From NCBI GenBank assembly GCA_910588205.1, contig CAJUQK010000017.1:1-29839 (forward strand): a DNA stretch of 29,839 nt. The letters run 5' to 3'. The translations under genes and the position numbers were made by a program. Origin of the DNA: an uncultured Eggerthellaceae bacterium. GTDB lineage: Bacteria; Actinomycetota; Coriobacteriia; Coriobacteriales; Eggerthellaceae. The first letter of the stretch is position 1. Every line of letters begins with the position of its first letter. The notes under the pieces are model-generated. The model worked only from the letters and a program-made list of their open reading frames with translations. It did no database searches and was not told the DNA's origin. Shown one piece after another: positions 7,720 through 15,639 of this stretch.

Positions 7720-8283
7720 TCAGACGCGCTTGATGAACCGCCCGTCACGAGTATCCATCTGGAGCACATCCCCTATCTCGATGAACGTGGGCACCTGCAC
7801 CTCTATGCCCGTCTCTAGGGTAGCGGGCTTGGTGGTGGAGGTAGCGGTGTCTCCCTTGAAGCCGGGCTCGGTGTGGGTGACCTCAAGCTCGACGAACATG
7901 GGCGGCTCGATGGAGATGAGCTCATCCCCTGCGTAGAGCAGGGAAGCCTCGTCATTCTCCTTCAACCACTTCGCAGCCTCACCCACCGTAGCGGCCGGGA
8001 TGGACATCTGCTCATAGGTGTCGTTATCCATGAAATAGAAGTCAGAGCCATCGTTGTAGAGGTACTGCATCTTCTTCGTCTCCAGGCGAACGGAGTCGAA
8101 CTTGGTGCCGGAGTTGAACGTGTAATCCACCACGCGGCCGGTCTTGATGTCCTTGAGCTTCGTACGAACGAAGGCGCCGCCCTTGCCGGGCTTCACATGC
8201 TGGAACTCGACGATGGTGCACATCTTGCCATTGTTGACGATGCACATGCCATTCCTGAAATCTGCTGTAGATACGCTTGCCAC
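7720..8283 (-). CDS. efp: Translation elongation factor P
   Basis: EF-P binds between the P and E sites of the ribosome and relieves stalling at polyproline. The 187-residue length and three beta-barrel domains are standard. The N-terminal KOW-like domain carries the loop KPGKGGAF, with K34 at the site modified by EpmA in E. coli. The C-terminal end reads EIGDVLQMDTRDGRFIKRV, matching the family. The loop is PGKGG, close to the PGKGP form of actinobacterial EF-Ps that work unmodified, so lysine modification is uncertain. The start is GTG with AAAGGA upstream. It stands alone between a TATAAT element and a hairpin, so it is probably monocistronic. It precedes the accB-accC-nusB-like cluster, as in Bacillus. 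Confidence 0.96.
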   Translation of the reverse strand: MASVSTADFRNGMCIVNNGKMCTIVEFQHVKPGKGGAFVRTKLKDIKTGRVVDYTFNSGTKFDSVRLETKKMQYLYNDGSDFYFMDNDTYEQMSIPAATVGEAAKWLKENDEASLLYAGDELISIEPPMFVELEVTHTEPGFKGDTATSTTKPATLETGIEVQVPTFIEIGDVLQMDTRDGRFIKRV

Positions 8284-8321
8284 TTGCCTATTCCTTTCGA
8301 CCTTGCTTGGATGTGGTTCTC

Positions 8322-8327
8322 ATTATA
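8322..8327 (-). promoter_or_regulatory. Probable -10 box for efp
   Basis: A perfect TATAAT on the minus strand lies 38 bases before the efp GTG start, inside the 118-bp gap after rnr. No strong -35 match is visible. A 5-bp stem (TGAGG at 8359-8363 with CCTCA at 8371-8375) between the rnr stop and this box may help end the upstream transcript but lacks a T-run. Confidence 0.5.
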
Positions 8328-8401
8328 GGCCCATCTTGCTCCGTGGACAGCGAGGGTTTGAGGCTGCACACCTCAGCTGCGGCATCTGATGGCTATGAAG
8401 C

Positions 8402-10444
8402 TCAAGAGCGCGCGCTAAGCGAGAAGGTGAGCCGAGAGAGCTGGCTGTCGGCTTCCACGAGGCGCACAGAGATGGCATCTCCCAACCGGTAGACCTCTCC
8501 TGAGCTGCTGCCCGTGAGCGTGAGACGCACCGGATCGAAGGCGAAGTGCTCATCCCCCAGCCCGCGCACAGGCAGAAGTCCCTCAGCGCAGTTCTCCAGC
8601 TGCACATAGAGCCCATAGCTGGCCACCCCGGAGATGGTAGCCGAGAAGGCCGTGCCCACGAACTGCTCCATATAGAGGCACATGAGCGCTCGGGTGGCAT
8701 CTGTGGAGGCGGCCTCTGCCACGCGCTCCCCCTCAGAGCACCTCTCACAGGCAGTGCACAGCATGTCCTTCTTCTGAGCCGCGCTCCTCTGATCCCGGGC
8801 GAAGGCTAGCTTCAGCAGCCGATGGACCAAGAGGTCAGGATAGCGTCGGATGGGGCTCGTGAAGTGGCAGTAGGAATCCAGACCCAGACCGTAGTGACCC
8901 AGGTTCTCCAAACTATAATGAGCCCGAGCCATGCACCGCAAAAGCAGGGTGGACACAAGCGTCTCCTCCCGGCGACCCTCTACGGCCGTGAGCACTTCCT
9001 GGATGGCGTAGGGGTCTGCCACAGCCAGCTTGCGAGCCATCTCCCGCGTGAACCATTTGGATTCCTGGAGCACCGGCAAGAGAGCAGCGATGCTATCAGC
9101 AGCCGGAGGCTCATGGCTGCGGAAGGGGCAGGGATAGCCCCGCTCTTCCAAGTAGAGGGCCACAGCCTCGTTAGCGAAGATCATAGCCTCTTCGATGAGC
9201 TCGGTAGAACAGGTCTTCTGACGCACTTCGATGGCCAAAGGCTCCCCCGCCTCATCAAGGCGGACCTTCGCTTCCTTCGTACGGAACTCAAGGCCCCCAT
9301 CCCGCTCCCGATGCCGCTGGCGCGCCTGAGCTATCCGGTGAGCCATATGAAGACGCAGGCGAATCTCTTCGAGCTCCCCGACACCGATGCCCGCCACCGA
9401 CCCGCATCCCTCAAGGATATCCAGAGCCCGGTCATAGTCCAACCGCACCCGCGAGCGCATGATGGCAGGATAGATATCCACACCCACCGGCTCCAGTTCC
9501 GCATCTAAGAAGATATCCACCGTCATGCATAGCCTATCCTCCCCTGGCTTGAGGGAGCAGACCTCGTTCGAGAGCTTCTCTGGCAACATGGGCAAGACCC
9601 TATCCGGCAGATACACGCTACAGGTACGCTCACGGGCCTCCAGATCCAATGCGGAGCCCTCTTCCACGTAGCGGGATACATCAGCGATATGCACTCCTAG
9701 CCGCCAAACAGCCTTCCCTGGCACGCCAGGTCCCGATACTACCTCTTCCACGGAAAGCGCGTCATCGAAATCCCGTGCGTCGGCTGGGTCTATGGTGAAG
9801 ACGAATCGTTCCCGGATGTCCTCGTAACCCTCAGCCAGAGCACCTACCACATCCACCGAGCAAGCGTCAGCCTCCGCAAGGGCCGCAGAGGTGAAGGTGT
9901 CTTTGAGCTTATGGCGGGCGATGATCTGCTCTATCAGCAGATCCGGGTCATCCGCATTGCCGATGATCTCTTCCACCACCCCGCAAGCAGCAGTATTCCG
10001 CGTGGGATATTCCGTGATGGTCACGCGCACGATGCTCCCCGCTGGGATATCAGGAGCAGCACAGCGCTGGGTGAAGATGTCATGACCGATCCGAGGATCC
10101 AGGGGAACCACGATGCCGAAGGGCTCAGCCACCTCGTAGCGGCCGATGATGCTGCCATGAGCCCGTTCCACGACATTCACGACCCGGGCCTCTTGCTTCT
10201 TACCTCGACGCTGCTCCTCCCGTCGCTCCCGATGCCCACGGGATGCCTCACGCTTGGTCTCGGCTATCTCAACGGTATCCCCATGGAAAGCGCCGCCGGT
10301 CTTCCTCTTGGGAATGAAGTACTCCCCTTGGGCTGTCTTGACGAAGCCATAGCCCTGGGGGTTCATCTCGATGATGCCGCGGGCCAGGATGCGCGGCTTA
10401 CCCCTTGTAGGACCGCGTCGCCCCCGGGACCTCCGTGCGCCCAC
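8402..10444 (-). CDS. rnr: Ribonuclease R (RNase II/RNB family 3'-5' exoribonuclease)
   Basis: Processive 3'-5' exoribonuclease that degrades structured RNA and acts in mRNA and rRNA quality control. The 680 residues begin with an Arg/Gly-rich tail, then cold-shock-like domains (about 20-160, GYGFVKTAQGEYFIP). The RNB catalytic domain follows (about 210-545), with the metal-binding TIDPADARDFDDAL (D219, D225, D227, D228) and HFTSPIRRYPDLLVHR near its end. A C-terminal S1 domain (about 585-675, TISGVASYGLYVQLEN) is present, but the Lys-rich tail of E. coli RNase R is absent. The GTG start lies four bases after the ctpA stop and has CAGGAG about nine bases upstream. It is the last gene of ftsE-ftsX-ctpA-rnr. 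Confidence 0.95.
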   Translation of the reverse strand: MGARRSRGRRGPTRGKPRILARGIIEMNPQGYGFVKTAQGEYFIPKRKTGGAFHGDTVEIAETKREASRGHRERREEQRRGKKQEARVVNVVERAHGSIIGRYEVAEPFGIVVPLDPRIGHDIFTQRCAAPDIPAGSIVRVTITEYPTRNTAACGVVEEIIGNADDPDLLIEQIIARHKLKDTFTSAALAEADACSVDVVGALAEGYEDIRERFVFTIDPADARDFDDALSVEEVVSGPGVPGKAVWRLGVHIADVSRYVEEGSALDLEARERTCSVYLPDRVLPMLPEKLSNEVCSLKPGEDRLCMTVDIFLDAELEPVGVDIYPAIMRSRVRLDYDRALDILEGCGSVAGIGVGELEEIRLRLHMAHRIAQARQRHRERDGGLEFRTKEAKVRLDEAGEPLAIEVRQKTCSTELIEEAMIFANEAVALYLEERGYPCPFRSHEPPAADSIAALLPVLQESKWFTREMARKLAVADPYAIQEVLTAVEGRREETLVSTLLLRCMARAHYSLENLGHYGLGLDSYCHFTSPIRRYPDLLVHRLLKLAFARDQRSAAQKKDMLCTACERCSEGERVAEAASTDATRALMCLYMEQFVGTAFSATISGVASYGLYVQLENCAEGLLPVRGLGDEHFAFDPVRLTLTGSSSGEVYRLGDAISVRLVEADSQLSRLTFSLSARS

Positions 10445-10448
10445 AAGA

Positions 10449-11756
10449 TCAAGACTCCTGGCTCTGGCCTATCAAGGACCGAGCCGTATCCAGCGCCACC
10501 AAAAGCTGCGTGTCCCCGTCTTCGGTGGTGCCCACGATCAACTCAGGAGTCACCCCCACCCCGTTGATCTCCCGACCCGAGGGTGTGAGATAGTAGGCGG
10601 CCGTATAACGAACGGCTCCACCGAAGGTGAGCTCACGGACCACCTGCACGGAGCCCTTGCCCATGGTGGTCTGACCCACCGTAGTAGCGCGCTGGTTGTC
10701 CTGCAGGGCCGCTGCCAGGACCTCAGCCGCTGCAGAGGTGTACCCGTTCACCAGCACCACCAACGGAGCCGAGGTCACAGAAACACCGCTGGCACTGCGT
10801 GTATTGACACCGTCCAAGGTCTGCACACCCACGAGCGTGCCCGAAGGGACGAAGAAGCTGGCGATATCCAAGGACTGAGTAAGATACCCGCCGGGATCGT
10901 CGCGAATATCCAGCACGAACGCCTGAGCCCCGGCAGCAGACAGATCCACCAGCGAACGCTTGACCAGCTCAGAAGCATTGGCTGTCAGCTGGCGCAGCTT
11001 GATGTATCCGACGCTTTCATCCATCAGCTCAGAGGTCACGTTCTCCGCCGTGTATTCGCGACACTCCAAGGTGGTGGTGAATTCATTGCCGTTCTCAGCA
11101 TCCATGCTGATAGGACGCATCCAGGTGACGACGACATTCTCACCTTCCATGCGTCCGAGCGCCCCAATCACCTCAGAAGCCGACCAAACATGGCCGGATT
11201 CTCCGTTGATAGCCTGAACGAAATCGCCCTTGGTGACACCCTTGGCTTGAGCCTCTGACCCTTCCAGCACGTCTATGGCATACGCACGGCCGTTGTAATC
11301 ACCGAAGAGGACACCGATCCCCTGATATCCCTTGGAGACTGATTCTTTGATATAGGCCTCATAGCGCTCTTGGTCATAGTACTCCGCGTAGGGATCCTCA
11401 GTGGATTTGAGCATGTCTGTCAGCATGGTATCGGTGGCGGTAGCAAGATGGACCTCATCCAAGCTGTAGGTAGAGAGGATGTCTTCCACCTCGTCCACTC
11501 GGGCTGAGAGCGCATCATAGGTGGTCTTCGCCGGTTTGGATACCTTACCGGTGCTCATCGTCTCAGAACCCACGTTGAAGCCGAGCAACTCTGTGAACTG
11601 CACATTGGAGCGCAGAGCGAACCCCGCAATGAAGGCGACTATCACCACGAGGAAGGTGGCGAAGAGACCCGCAATACGCTTATTGCGAGCATGCTCGCGA
11701 AAGGAGGCGCTCACCTTCTTGACATAGGCCGTATCCTTGCGCCGCTTCTCCGCCAT
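10449..11756 (-). CDS. ctpA: S41 carboxy-terminal processing protease-like protein, catalytic Ser replaced
   Basis: Membrane-anchored extracytoplasmic protein of the CtpA/Prc (S41) family, which normally trims exported proteins at their C-termini. The 435 residues show a basic cytoplasmic N-terminus, one membrane segment (about 28-49), a PDZ domain (about 140-215) and the S41 core with DIRDDPGGYL (283-292). In the family the nucleophile lies in a SASASE-like motif exactly 25 residues before the catalytic Lys. Here the motif is NGYTSAAAE. The Lys is present (K367 in MGKGSVQ), but the expected position, 342, is Ala, with S341 next to it. The protein may be inactive or may use the shifted Ser. 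It lies 39 bp after ftsX and overlaps nothing; rnr follows. CtpA-like genes near ftsEX are known in Gram-positives. Confidence 0.88.
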   Translation of the reverse strand: MAEKRRKDTAYVKKVSASFREHARNKRIAGLFATFLVVIVAFIAGFALRSNVQFTELLGFNVGSETMSTGKVSKPAKTTYDALSARVDEVEDILSTYSLDEVHLATATDTMLTDMLKSTEDPYAEYYDQERYEAYIKESVSKGYQGIGVLFGDYNGRAYAIDVLEGSEAQAKGVTKGDFVQAINGESGHVWSASEVIGALGRMEGENVVVTWMRPISMDAENGNEFTTTLECREYTAENVTSELMDESVGYIKLRQLTANASELVKRSLVDLSAAGAQAFVLDIRDDPGGYLTQSLDIASFFVPSGTLVGVQTLDGVNTRSASGVSVTSAPLVVLVNGYTSAAAEVLAAALQDNQRATTVGQTTMGKGSVQVVRELTFGGAVRYTAAYYLTPSGREINGVGVTPELIVGTTEDGDTQLLVALDTARSLIGQSQES

Positions 11757-11795
11757 GGTCTGAACTGCTTACCCGTGCTGCCAGGTGAAGAGAAG

Positions 11796-12710
11796 CTAGA
11801 CCTTGAGGTAACGGCGCATGGCGATGGCAGAGCCGATGAGGCCGATGACGATACCCGCCACGATGAGGCCGCCGTAGATGGCCAGGTACATCATGTCCGG
11901 AACCGAGAAATCCAGGAAGCGGATGGCATTCTGCAACTGAGGCAGTGCGAACATGCGCAGAAGCTGGATGACTCCCACCGCCAGCAATGAGCCGATGAGC
12001 GCGTGAAGGGCACCTTCCATGAGGAAGGGTCCACGGATGAAGCCGTTAGAGGCGCCCACCAGGCGCATGATGGCGATCTCCTTCCGGCGAGCCAAGATAG
12101 CCAAGCGGATGGTGTTGTTGATGAAGACCAACGCGATGAAGATCAAGAGGATGATCAACGCGATGCCGATATAGCGGACGTAATTGGTCAGCTGGAAGAG
12201 GCGCTCCACCGTGCCTTGACCGTACTTGATGGAATCACCAGGGTTCGAAGGATCCTCGGAGATGGCCACGTATTCAGGATCGGCCTCGATGGACTGAGCA
12301 ATGGTCTGAACGGATTGCGGATCTGTCAGCTCAACATCAATGGAGGCAGGAAGCGGATTGGTGCCGTCGAGCTGCTCTATGATCTCAGGGTTGGAGGTCA
12401 TGGAGTTGGAGAAGTTCTCCAAAGCCTGCTCCTTGGTGGTGAAGGAAACAGTGTCGACATCCTCCATGTTAGAGATGGTGGTCATGACCGTCTGGATGTT
12501 CTCCTGGGATGCTTCATCGGAGACGTAGGCAGTGATGGTGACCTCGCTCTCAACGGACTGCATGAGATTGTTGAGCATGGCGCCCGCCACGAAGAACAAA
12601 CCGATGATGAGCAACGACAGGAAGATGGTGACGATGGACCCCAGAGCCGTAGAGAGGTTGCGCGTGAAGCCCTGGAGGGATTCCTTGAAGAAATAGCCGA
12701 TACTAGACAT
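11796..12710 (-). CDS. ftsX: Cell division protein FtsX (ABC permease)
   Basis: Membrane subunit of the FtsEX complex, which couples ATP hydrolysis in the cytoplasm to activation of cell-wall hydrolases outside. The 304 residues contain the FtsX start (FFKESLQGFTRNLSTALGSI), a first membrane segment (about 25-50) and a large extracellular loop (about 55-165, with VTITAYVSDEAS). Three further membrane segments form the FtsX permease domain, with the coupling region ARRKEIAIMRLVGAS. The ATG at 12710 is preferred over one at 12761 because it fits the family N-terminus and overlaps the ftsE stop (ATGTCTAG, 8 nt) with a G-rich ribosome site before it. No EnvC, PcsB or CwlO-like hydrolase gene is adjacent. 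Confidence 0.95.
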   Translation of the reverse strand: MSSIGYFFKESLQGFTRNLSTALGSIVTIFLSLLIIGLFFVAGAMLNNLMQSVESEVTITAYVSDEASQENIQTVMTTISNMEDVDTVSFTTKEQALENFSNSMTSNPEIIEQLDGTNPLPASIDVELTDPQSVQTIAQSIEADPEYVAISEDPSNPGDSIKYGQGTVERLFQLTNYVRYIGIALIILLIFIALVFINNTIRLAILARRKEIAIMRLVGASNGFIRGPFLMEGALHALIGSLLAVGVIQLLRMFALPQLQNAIRFLDFSVPDMMYLAIYGGLIVAGIVIGLIGSAIAMRRYLKV

Positions 12711-13572
12711 CGAACCCGTACACCCCCCGATCCTGATCGCGGGTGAGGCGGCCGCGCTCAAGGGCGATGACGCGCCTGCGCATGTTGTCTACCATCTCCC
12801 GATCATGGGTGGCCACGAGCACCGTGGTGCCCGTGCGATTGATGCGCTCCAAGAGATCCATGATGCCACGAGAGGTCTGGGGGTCCAGATTTCCGGTAGG
12901 CTCATCGCAGATGAGCAACGGAGGTCTGTTCACGATGGCCCGCGCGATGGATACGCGCTGCTGCTCGCCACCAGAGAGCTGATCGGGGAGCTTGCCGAAC
13001 TTCTCCTGGAGGCCAACAAGCCTCAATACCTCGGGTACCTGGGTCTTCACCACGTGCTTGCTCTTGCCGATGACCTCCAAGGCGAAGGCGACGTTCTCGA
13101 ATACCGTCTTGGAAGGCAGGAGCTTGAAGTCCTGGAAGACGCAGCCGATGTTGCGGCGCAGATAGGGAACGCGCCAATTCCGCATAGTGGTGAGGTCCTC
13201 ATCAGCCACATAGATATGGCCCTGAGTGGGCCGTATCTCACGCGTGAGGAGCTTGATGAACGTAGACTTCCCTGAGCCGGAATGACCCACGAGAAAGAGG
13301 AATTCGCCTGCGTAGATCTGCAGCGAGATGTCTGCCAAGGCAGGCTTGTTGGGCTGCGCCGGATACACCTTGCTGACATGGTCGAAGGTGATGACAGGGG
13401 TTCCCAGCTGAGCCCGGGTGGCTTCCACATCCAGTTCGGGCAAGGTCTGGGTCAGCTGGCTCGTGAGCTGGGCCTTGTTCCTGGGCCTACCCTGTGGGCC
13501 AGCGGCGTGGCCAGCATGGCTACCTCGGCGGCCCCCTTGAGGCATGGCGCCTCGAGATCTATCTATTGCCAC
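12703..13572 (-). CDS. ftsE: Cell division ATP-binding protein FtsE with N-terminal extension
   Basis: Cytoplasmic ATPase of the FtsEX division complex. The ABC core (about 58-289) shows Walker A GHSGSGKST (96-104), the Q-loop FQDFKLLPSKTVFENVAFAL, signature LSGGEQQR (199-206), Walker B LLICDE (219-224), the D-loop and H256 of the switch. Ordinary FtsE is about 225-230 residues. This one has about 58 extra at the N-terminus, rich in Gly, Arg, His and Gln (for example GGRRGSHAGHAAGPQGRPR). The only possible starts are GTG at 13572, with GGAG eight bases upstream, and an ATG nine codons later, so most of the extension is unavoidable. It heads the ftsE-ftsX-ctpA-rnr operon; ftsX overlaps its stop by eight bases. 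Confidence 0.94.
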   Translation of the reverse strand: MAIDRSRGAMPQGGRRGSHAGHAAGPQGRPRNKAQLTSQLTQTLPELDVEATRAQLGTPVITFDHVSKVYPAQPNKPALADISLQIYAGEFLFLVGHSGSGKSTFIKLLTREIRPTQGHIYVADEDLTTMRNWRVPYLRRNIGCVFQDFKLLPSKTVFENVAFALEVIGKSKHVVKTQVPEVLRLVGLQEKFGKLPDQLSGGEQQRVSIARAIVNRPPLLICDEPTGNLDPQTSRGIMDLLERINRTGTTVLVATHDREMVDNMRRRVIALERGRLTRDQDRGVYGFDV

Positions 13573-13633
13573 AGTACATGCTCCGTATCGATCAATATTC
13601 TCAACTGCAACTCATCTATTCTAGCAGGTATGC

Positions 13634-14611
13634 TCAAGATCTGCGATCCAAAGCCCGCTCAGCCGCAGCGACGATGGCGCTGCTATCAAGGCCGAAAGCG
13701 CTCATGAGCTCATCGAACTGGCCGGATTTGCCGAAATGATCCCGCACTGCCACGGATTCGCAAGGGACGGGATCGTGTTCGGCCAGAAGGCGTGCCACCG
13801 CATCCCCCAAGCCCCCCATAATGGAATGCTCCTCGGCTGTCACGACGCAGCGGGTCTTGGCCACCGAAGCCAACAGGGTATCGGCATCCAATGGCTTTAC
13901 GGAGAAGGCATCGATCACCTCAGCGCTGATACCCTGCACCTCCAAAGCCGCAGCCGCCATGAGGGCTTCCTCTATCTCCACCCCACAGGCGATGAGGGTG
14001 ACATCGGATCCCTCCCGCAGCACCTGGGCCTTGCCCCATTCCATCTGGGTTCCGGTGGCATAGACACAGGGCACACTCGCCCGGCCCATCCTCACGTAGA
14101 CCGGACCAGGCGTGCGGGCCGCCAGCTTGATGGCGGAAAGCGCCGCTGCGTAGTCAGCGGGCACGAGCACCCTCATGTTCGGGAGCGCCCGCATGAGAGC
14201 TATATCCTCCAGCATCTGATGGGTGCCCCCGTCAGGACCCACGGAAACGCCCGCATGGGTGGGGCAGATCTTCACGTCAAGGTTGGAATAGCAGACCGTG
14301 TTGCGGATCTGATCGTAGGCACGGCCGGTACCGAAGACAGCGAAGGAACCCGTGAAGGCCACCTTTCCCGTAAGGGACAGCCCTGCCGCCACGCCTACCA
14401 TGTTCTGCTCCGCGATGCCCACATTCACGAGCCGCTGGGCGTTCTCAGGGCTGGAAGCAGCGAACTTCGCCGTGGTGGTGGAACCGGATAGGTCGGCATC
14501 CACAGCCACCACCGCGACGCCCTCGGCGGCCAATTCGATGAGCGCTGGTCCGAAGGCAGCCCGCGTGGCCTGCCTGGTCTGCCTCTCCTCAGCGCTGGCG
14601 AGCTTGATCAT
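13634..14611 (-). CDS. tkt: Transketolase, C-terminal subunit
   Basis: Second half of a split transketolase, carrying the pyrimidine-binding and C-terminal domains (325 residues). Transketolase moves two-carbon units between sugar phosphates in the non-oxidative pentose phosphate pathway. Visible are NVGIAEQNMVGVAAGL, with the catalytic Glu that activates thiamine diphosphate, the THAGVSVGPDGGTHQ loop, VRMGR, and a C-terminal domain with AEEHSIMGGLG. Its ATG overlaps the stop of the N-terminal half as ATGA, so the subunits are made in equal amounts. Dxs shares this fold, but the partner gene and motifs favour transketolase. A 61-bp gap separates it from ftsE. Confidence 0.93.
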   Translation of the reverse strand: MIKLASAEERQTRQATRAAFGPALIELAAEGVAVVAVDADLSGSTTTAKFAASSPENAQRLVNVGIAEQNMVGVAAGLSLTGKVAFTGSFAVFGTGRAYDQIRNTVCYSNLDVKICPTHAGVSVGPDGGTHQMLEDIALMRALPNMRVLVPADYAAALSAIKLAARTPGPVYVRMGRASVPCVYATGTQMEWGKAQVLREGSDVTLIACGVEIEEALMAAAALEVQGISAEVIDAFSVKPLDADTLLASVAKTRCVVTAEEHSIMGGLGDAVARLLAEHDPVPCESVAVRDHFGKSGQFDELMSAFGLDSSAIVAAAERALDRRS

Positions 14612-15450
14612 GAGCGGCTCCTCTCGATGCGAGCGGCCCTGAGCTCCTCCAAGGCCTCTTGGGCTTGATCCACGTTGGGAGCCTTGCCGTGCCAGGAGGC
14701 TTCCCCTTCCATGAACGAAACGCCCTTGCCCTTGATGGTGTTCGCTATGATGAGCTTCGGCCGCCCTTCGCGCGTGGCTCTCATTTCCGTCAGCATATCC
14801 ACCAGAGCTGATATGTCATGGCCGTCAACCTCCACTGCCTCCCAACCGAAGGCGAGGAACTTATCCTTGATGCTCTCTGGATTGCAGACATCCTGGGTAC
14901 GCCCATCTATCTGGAGCTCGTTGCGATCAACGATGGTCACGATGTTGTCGAGCTGCTTGTGAGCAGCGAACATGGCGGCCTCCCAAACCTGGCCTTCCTG
15001 GCATTCGCCATCCCCCAACAGCACGAACACCGTGGAGGAGATGTCATCCATCTTGAGTCCCAATCCCATGCCACAGGCCACCGAGAGCCCTTGTCCAAGG
15101 GAGCCAGTGGAAACCTCTATACCGGGCACCAGATGCATGTCCGGATGGCCCTGAAGACGGCTGCCCAGCTTCCGCAGGGTGCGCAGCTCCTCAGGCGGAA
15201 GGTACCCAGCCCGGGCGAGGGTGGCATAGAGCGCCGGAGCCGCGTGGCCCTTCGAGAGGATGAACCGGTCACGGGATGGGCAATGCGCATCCGAAGCGCT
15301 GTGCTCCATCACACCGCCGAAGTAGAGCGCGGTCAAGATATCAGCGCAGGAAAGGGAACCACCCGGATGCCCGCTTCCCGCTTCGAAGATCATGGAGATG
15401 ATATCCTCGCGCAATAAGGAGACCGTCAGGTCTAGGTCTTTGGTATCCAC
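14608..15450 (-). CDS. tkt: Transketolase, N-terminal subunit
   Basis: First half of the split transketolase, holding the thiamine-diphosphate PP domain. Motifs are EAGSGHPGGSLSCADIL, SKGHAAPALYATLA, STGSLGQGLSVACGMGLG and the cofactor-binding GDGECQEGQVWEA, followed by NELQIDG. The GTG at 15450 is taken as the start, giving 280 residues. It has AAGAGGGG five bases upstream and leaves the N-terminus close to the family norm, and a sigma-A-like promoter lies just before it. An in-frame ATG at 15588 would add 46 residues of low-complexity sequence, lacks a ribosome site, and would put the promoter inside the gene. The stop overlaps the next subunit (ATGA). Confidence 0.92.
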   Translation of the reverse strand: MDTKDLDLTVSLLREDIISMIFEAGSGHPGGSLSCADILTALYFGGVMEHSASDAHCPSRDRFILSKGHAAPALYATLARAGYLPPEELRTLRKLGSRLQGHPDMHLVPGIEVSTGSLGQGLSVACGMGLGLKMDDISSTVFVLLGDGECQEGQVWEAAMFAAHKQLDNIVTIVDRNELQIDGRTQDVCNPESIKDKFLAFGWEAVEVDGHDISALVDMLTEMRATREGRPKLIIANTIKGKGVSFMEGEASWHGKAPNVDQAQEALEELRAARIERSRS

Positions 15451-15487
15451 ATGCACCCCTCTTGGATCCGTTGGAGACGATAGGTGA

Positions 15488-15515
15488 ATTCTATCGGATG
15501 GGAAGGGGGACGCAA
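15488..15515 (-). promoter_or_regulatory. Sigma-A-type promoter of the split transketolase
   Basis: On the minus strand TTGCGT (15510-15515) and TAGAAT (15488-15493) are separated by 16 bases. The -10 box matches consensus at five of six positions. The predicted start of transcription would leave a leader of about 30 nt before the GTG at 15450, which agrees with the shorter start chosen for the N-terminal subunit. Confidence 0.5.
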
Positions 15516-15639
15516 ACGAGGGATCCGGTCTTTCTGAGGAGGCGGCTCTGATCGGCTCCATGATCTGCTCTAAACGCTGTTGTATCATGCAGGGGATATG
15601 AGCGAGTCCGCCCTGAAGGCGGCATAGAAGGAGGACGAG

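Noticed and set aside
8359..8375. Terminator after rnr
   Set aside because: Only a 5-bp stem (TGAGG/CCTCA) with a 7-nt loop and no T-run on the minus strand.
15451..15588. Upstream start for the transketolase N-terminal subunit
   Set aside because: No ribosome site, low-complexity residues, and it would place a good promoter within the coding sequence.
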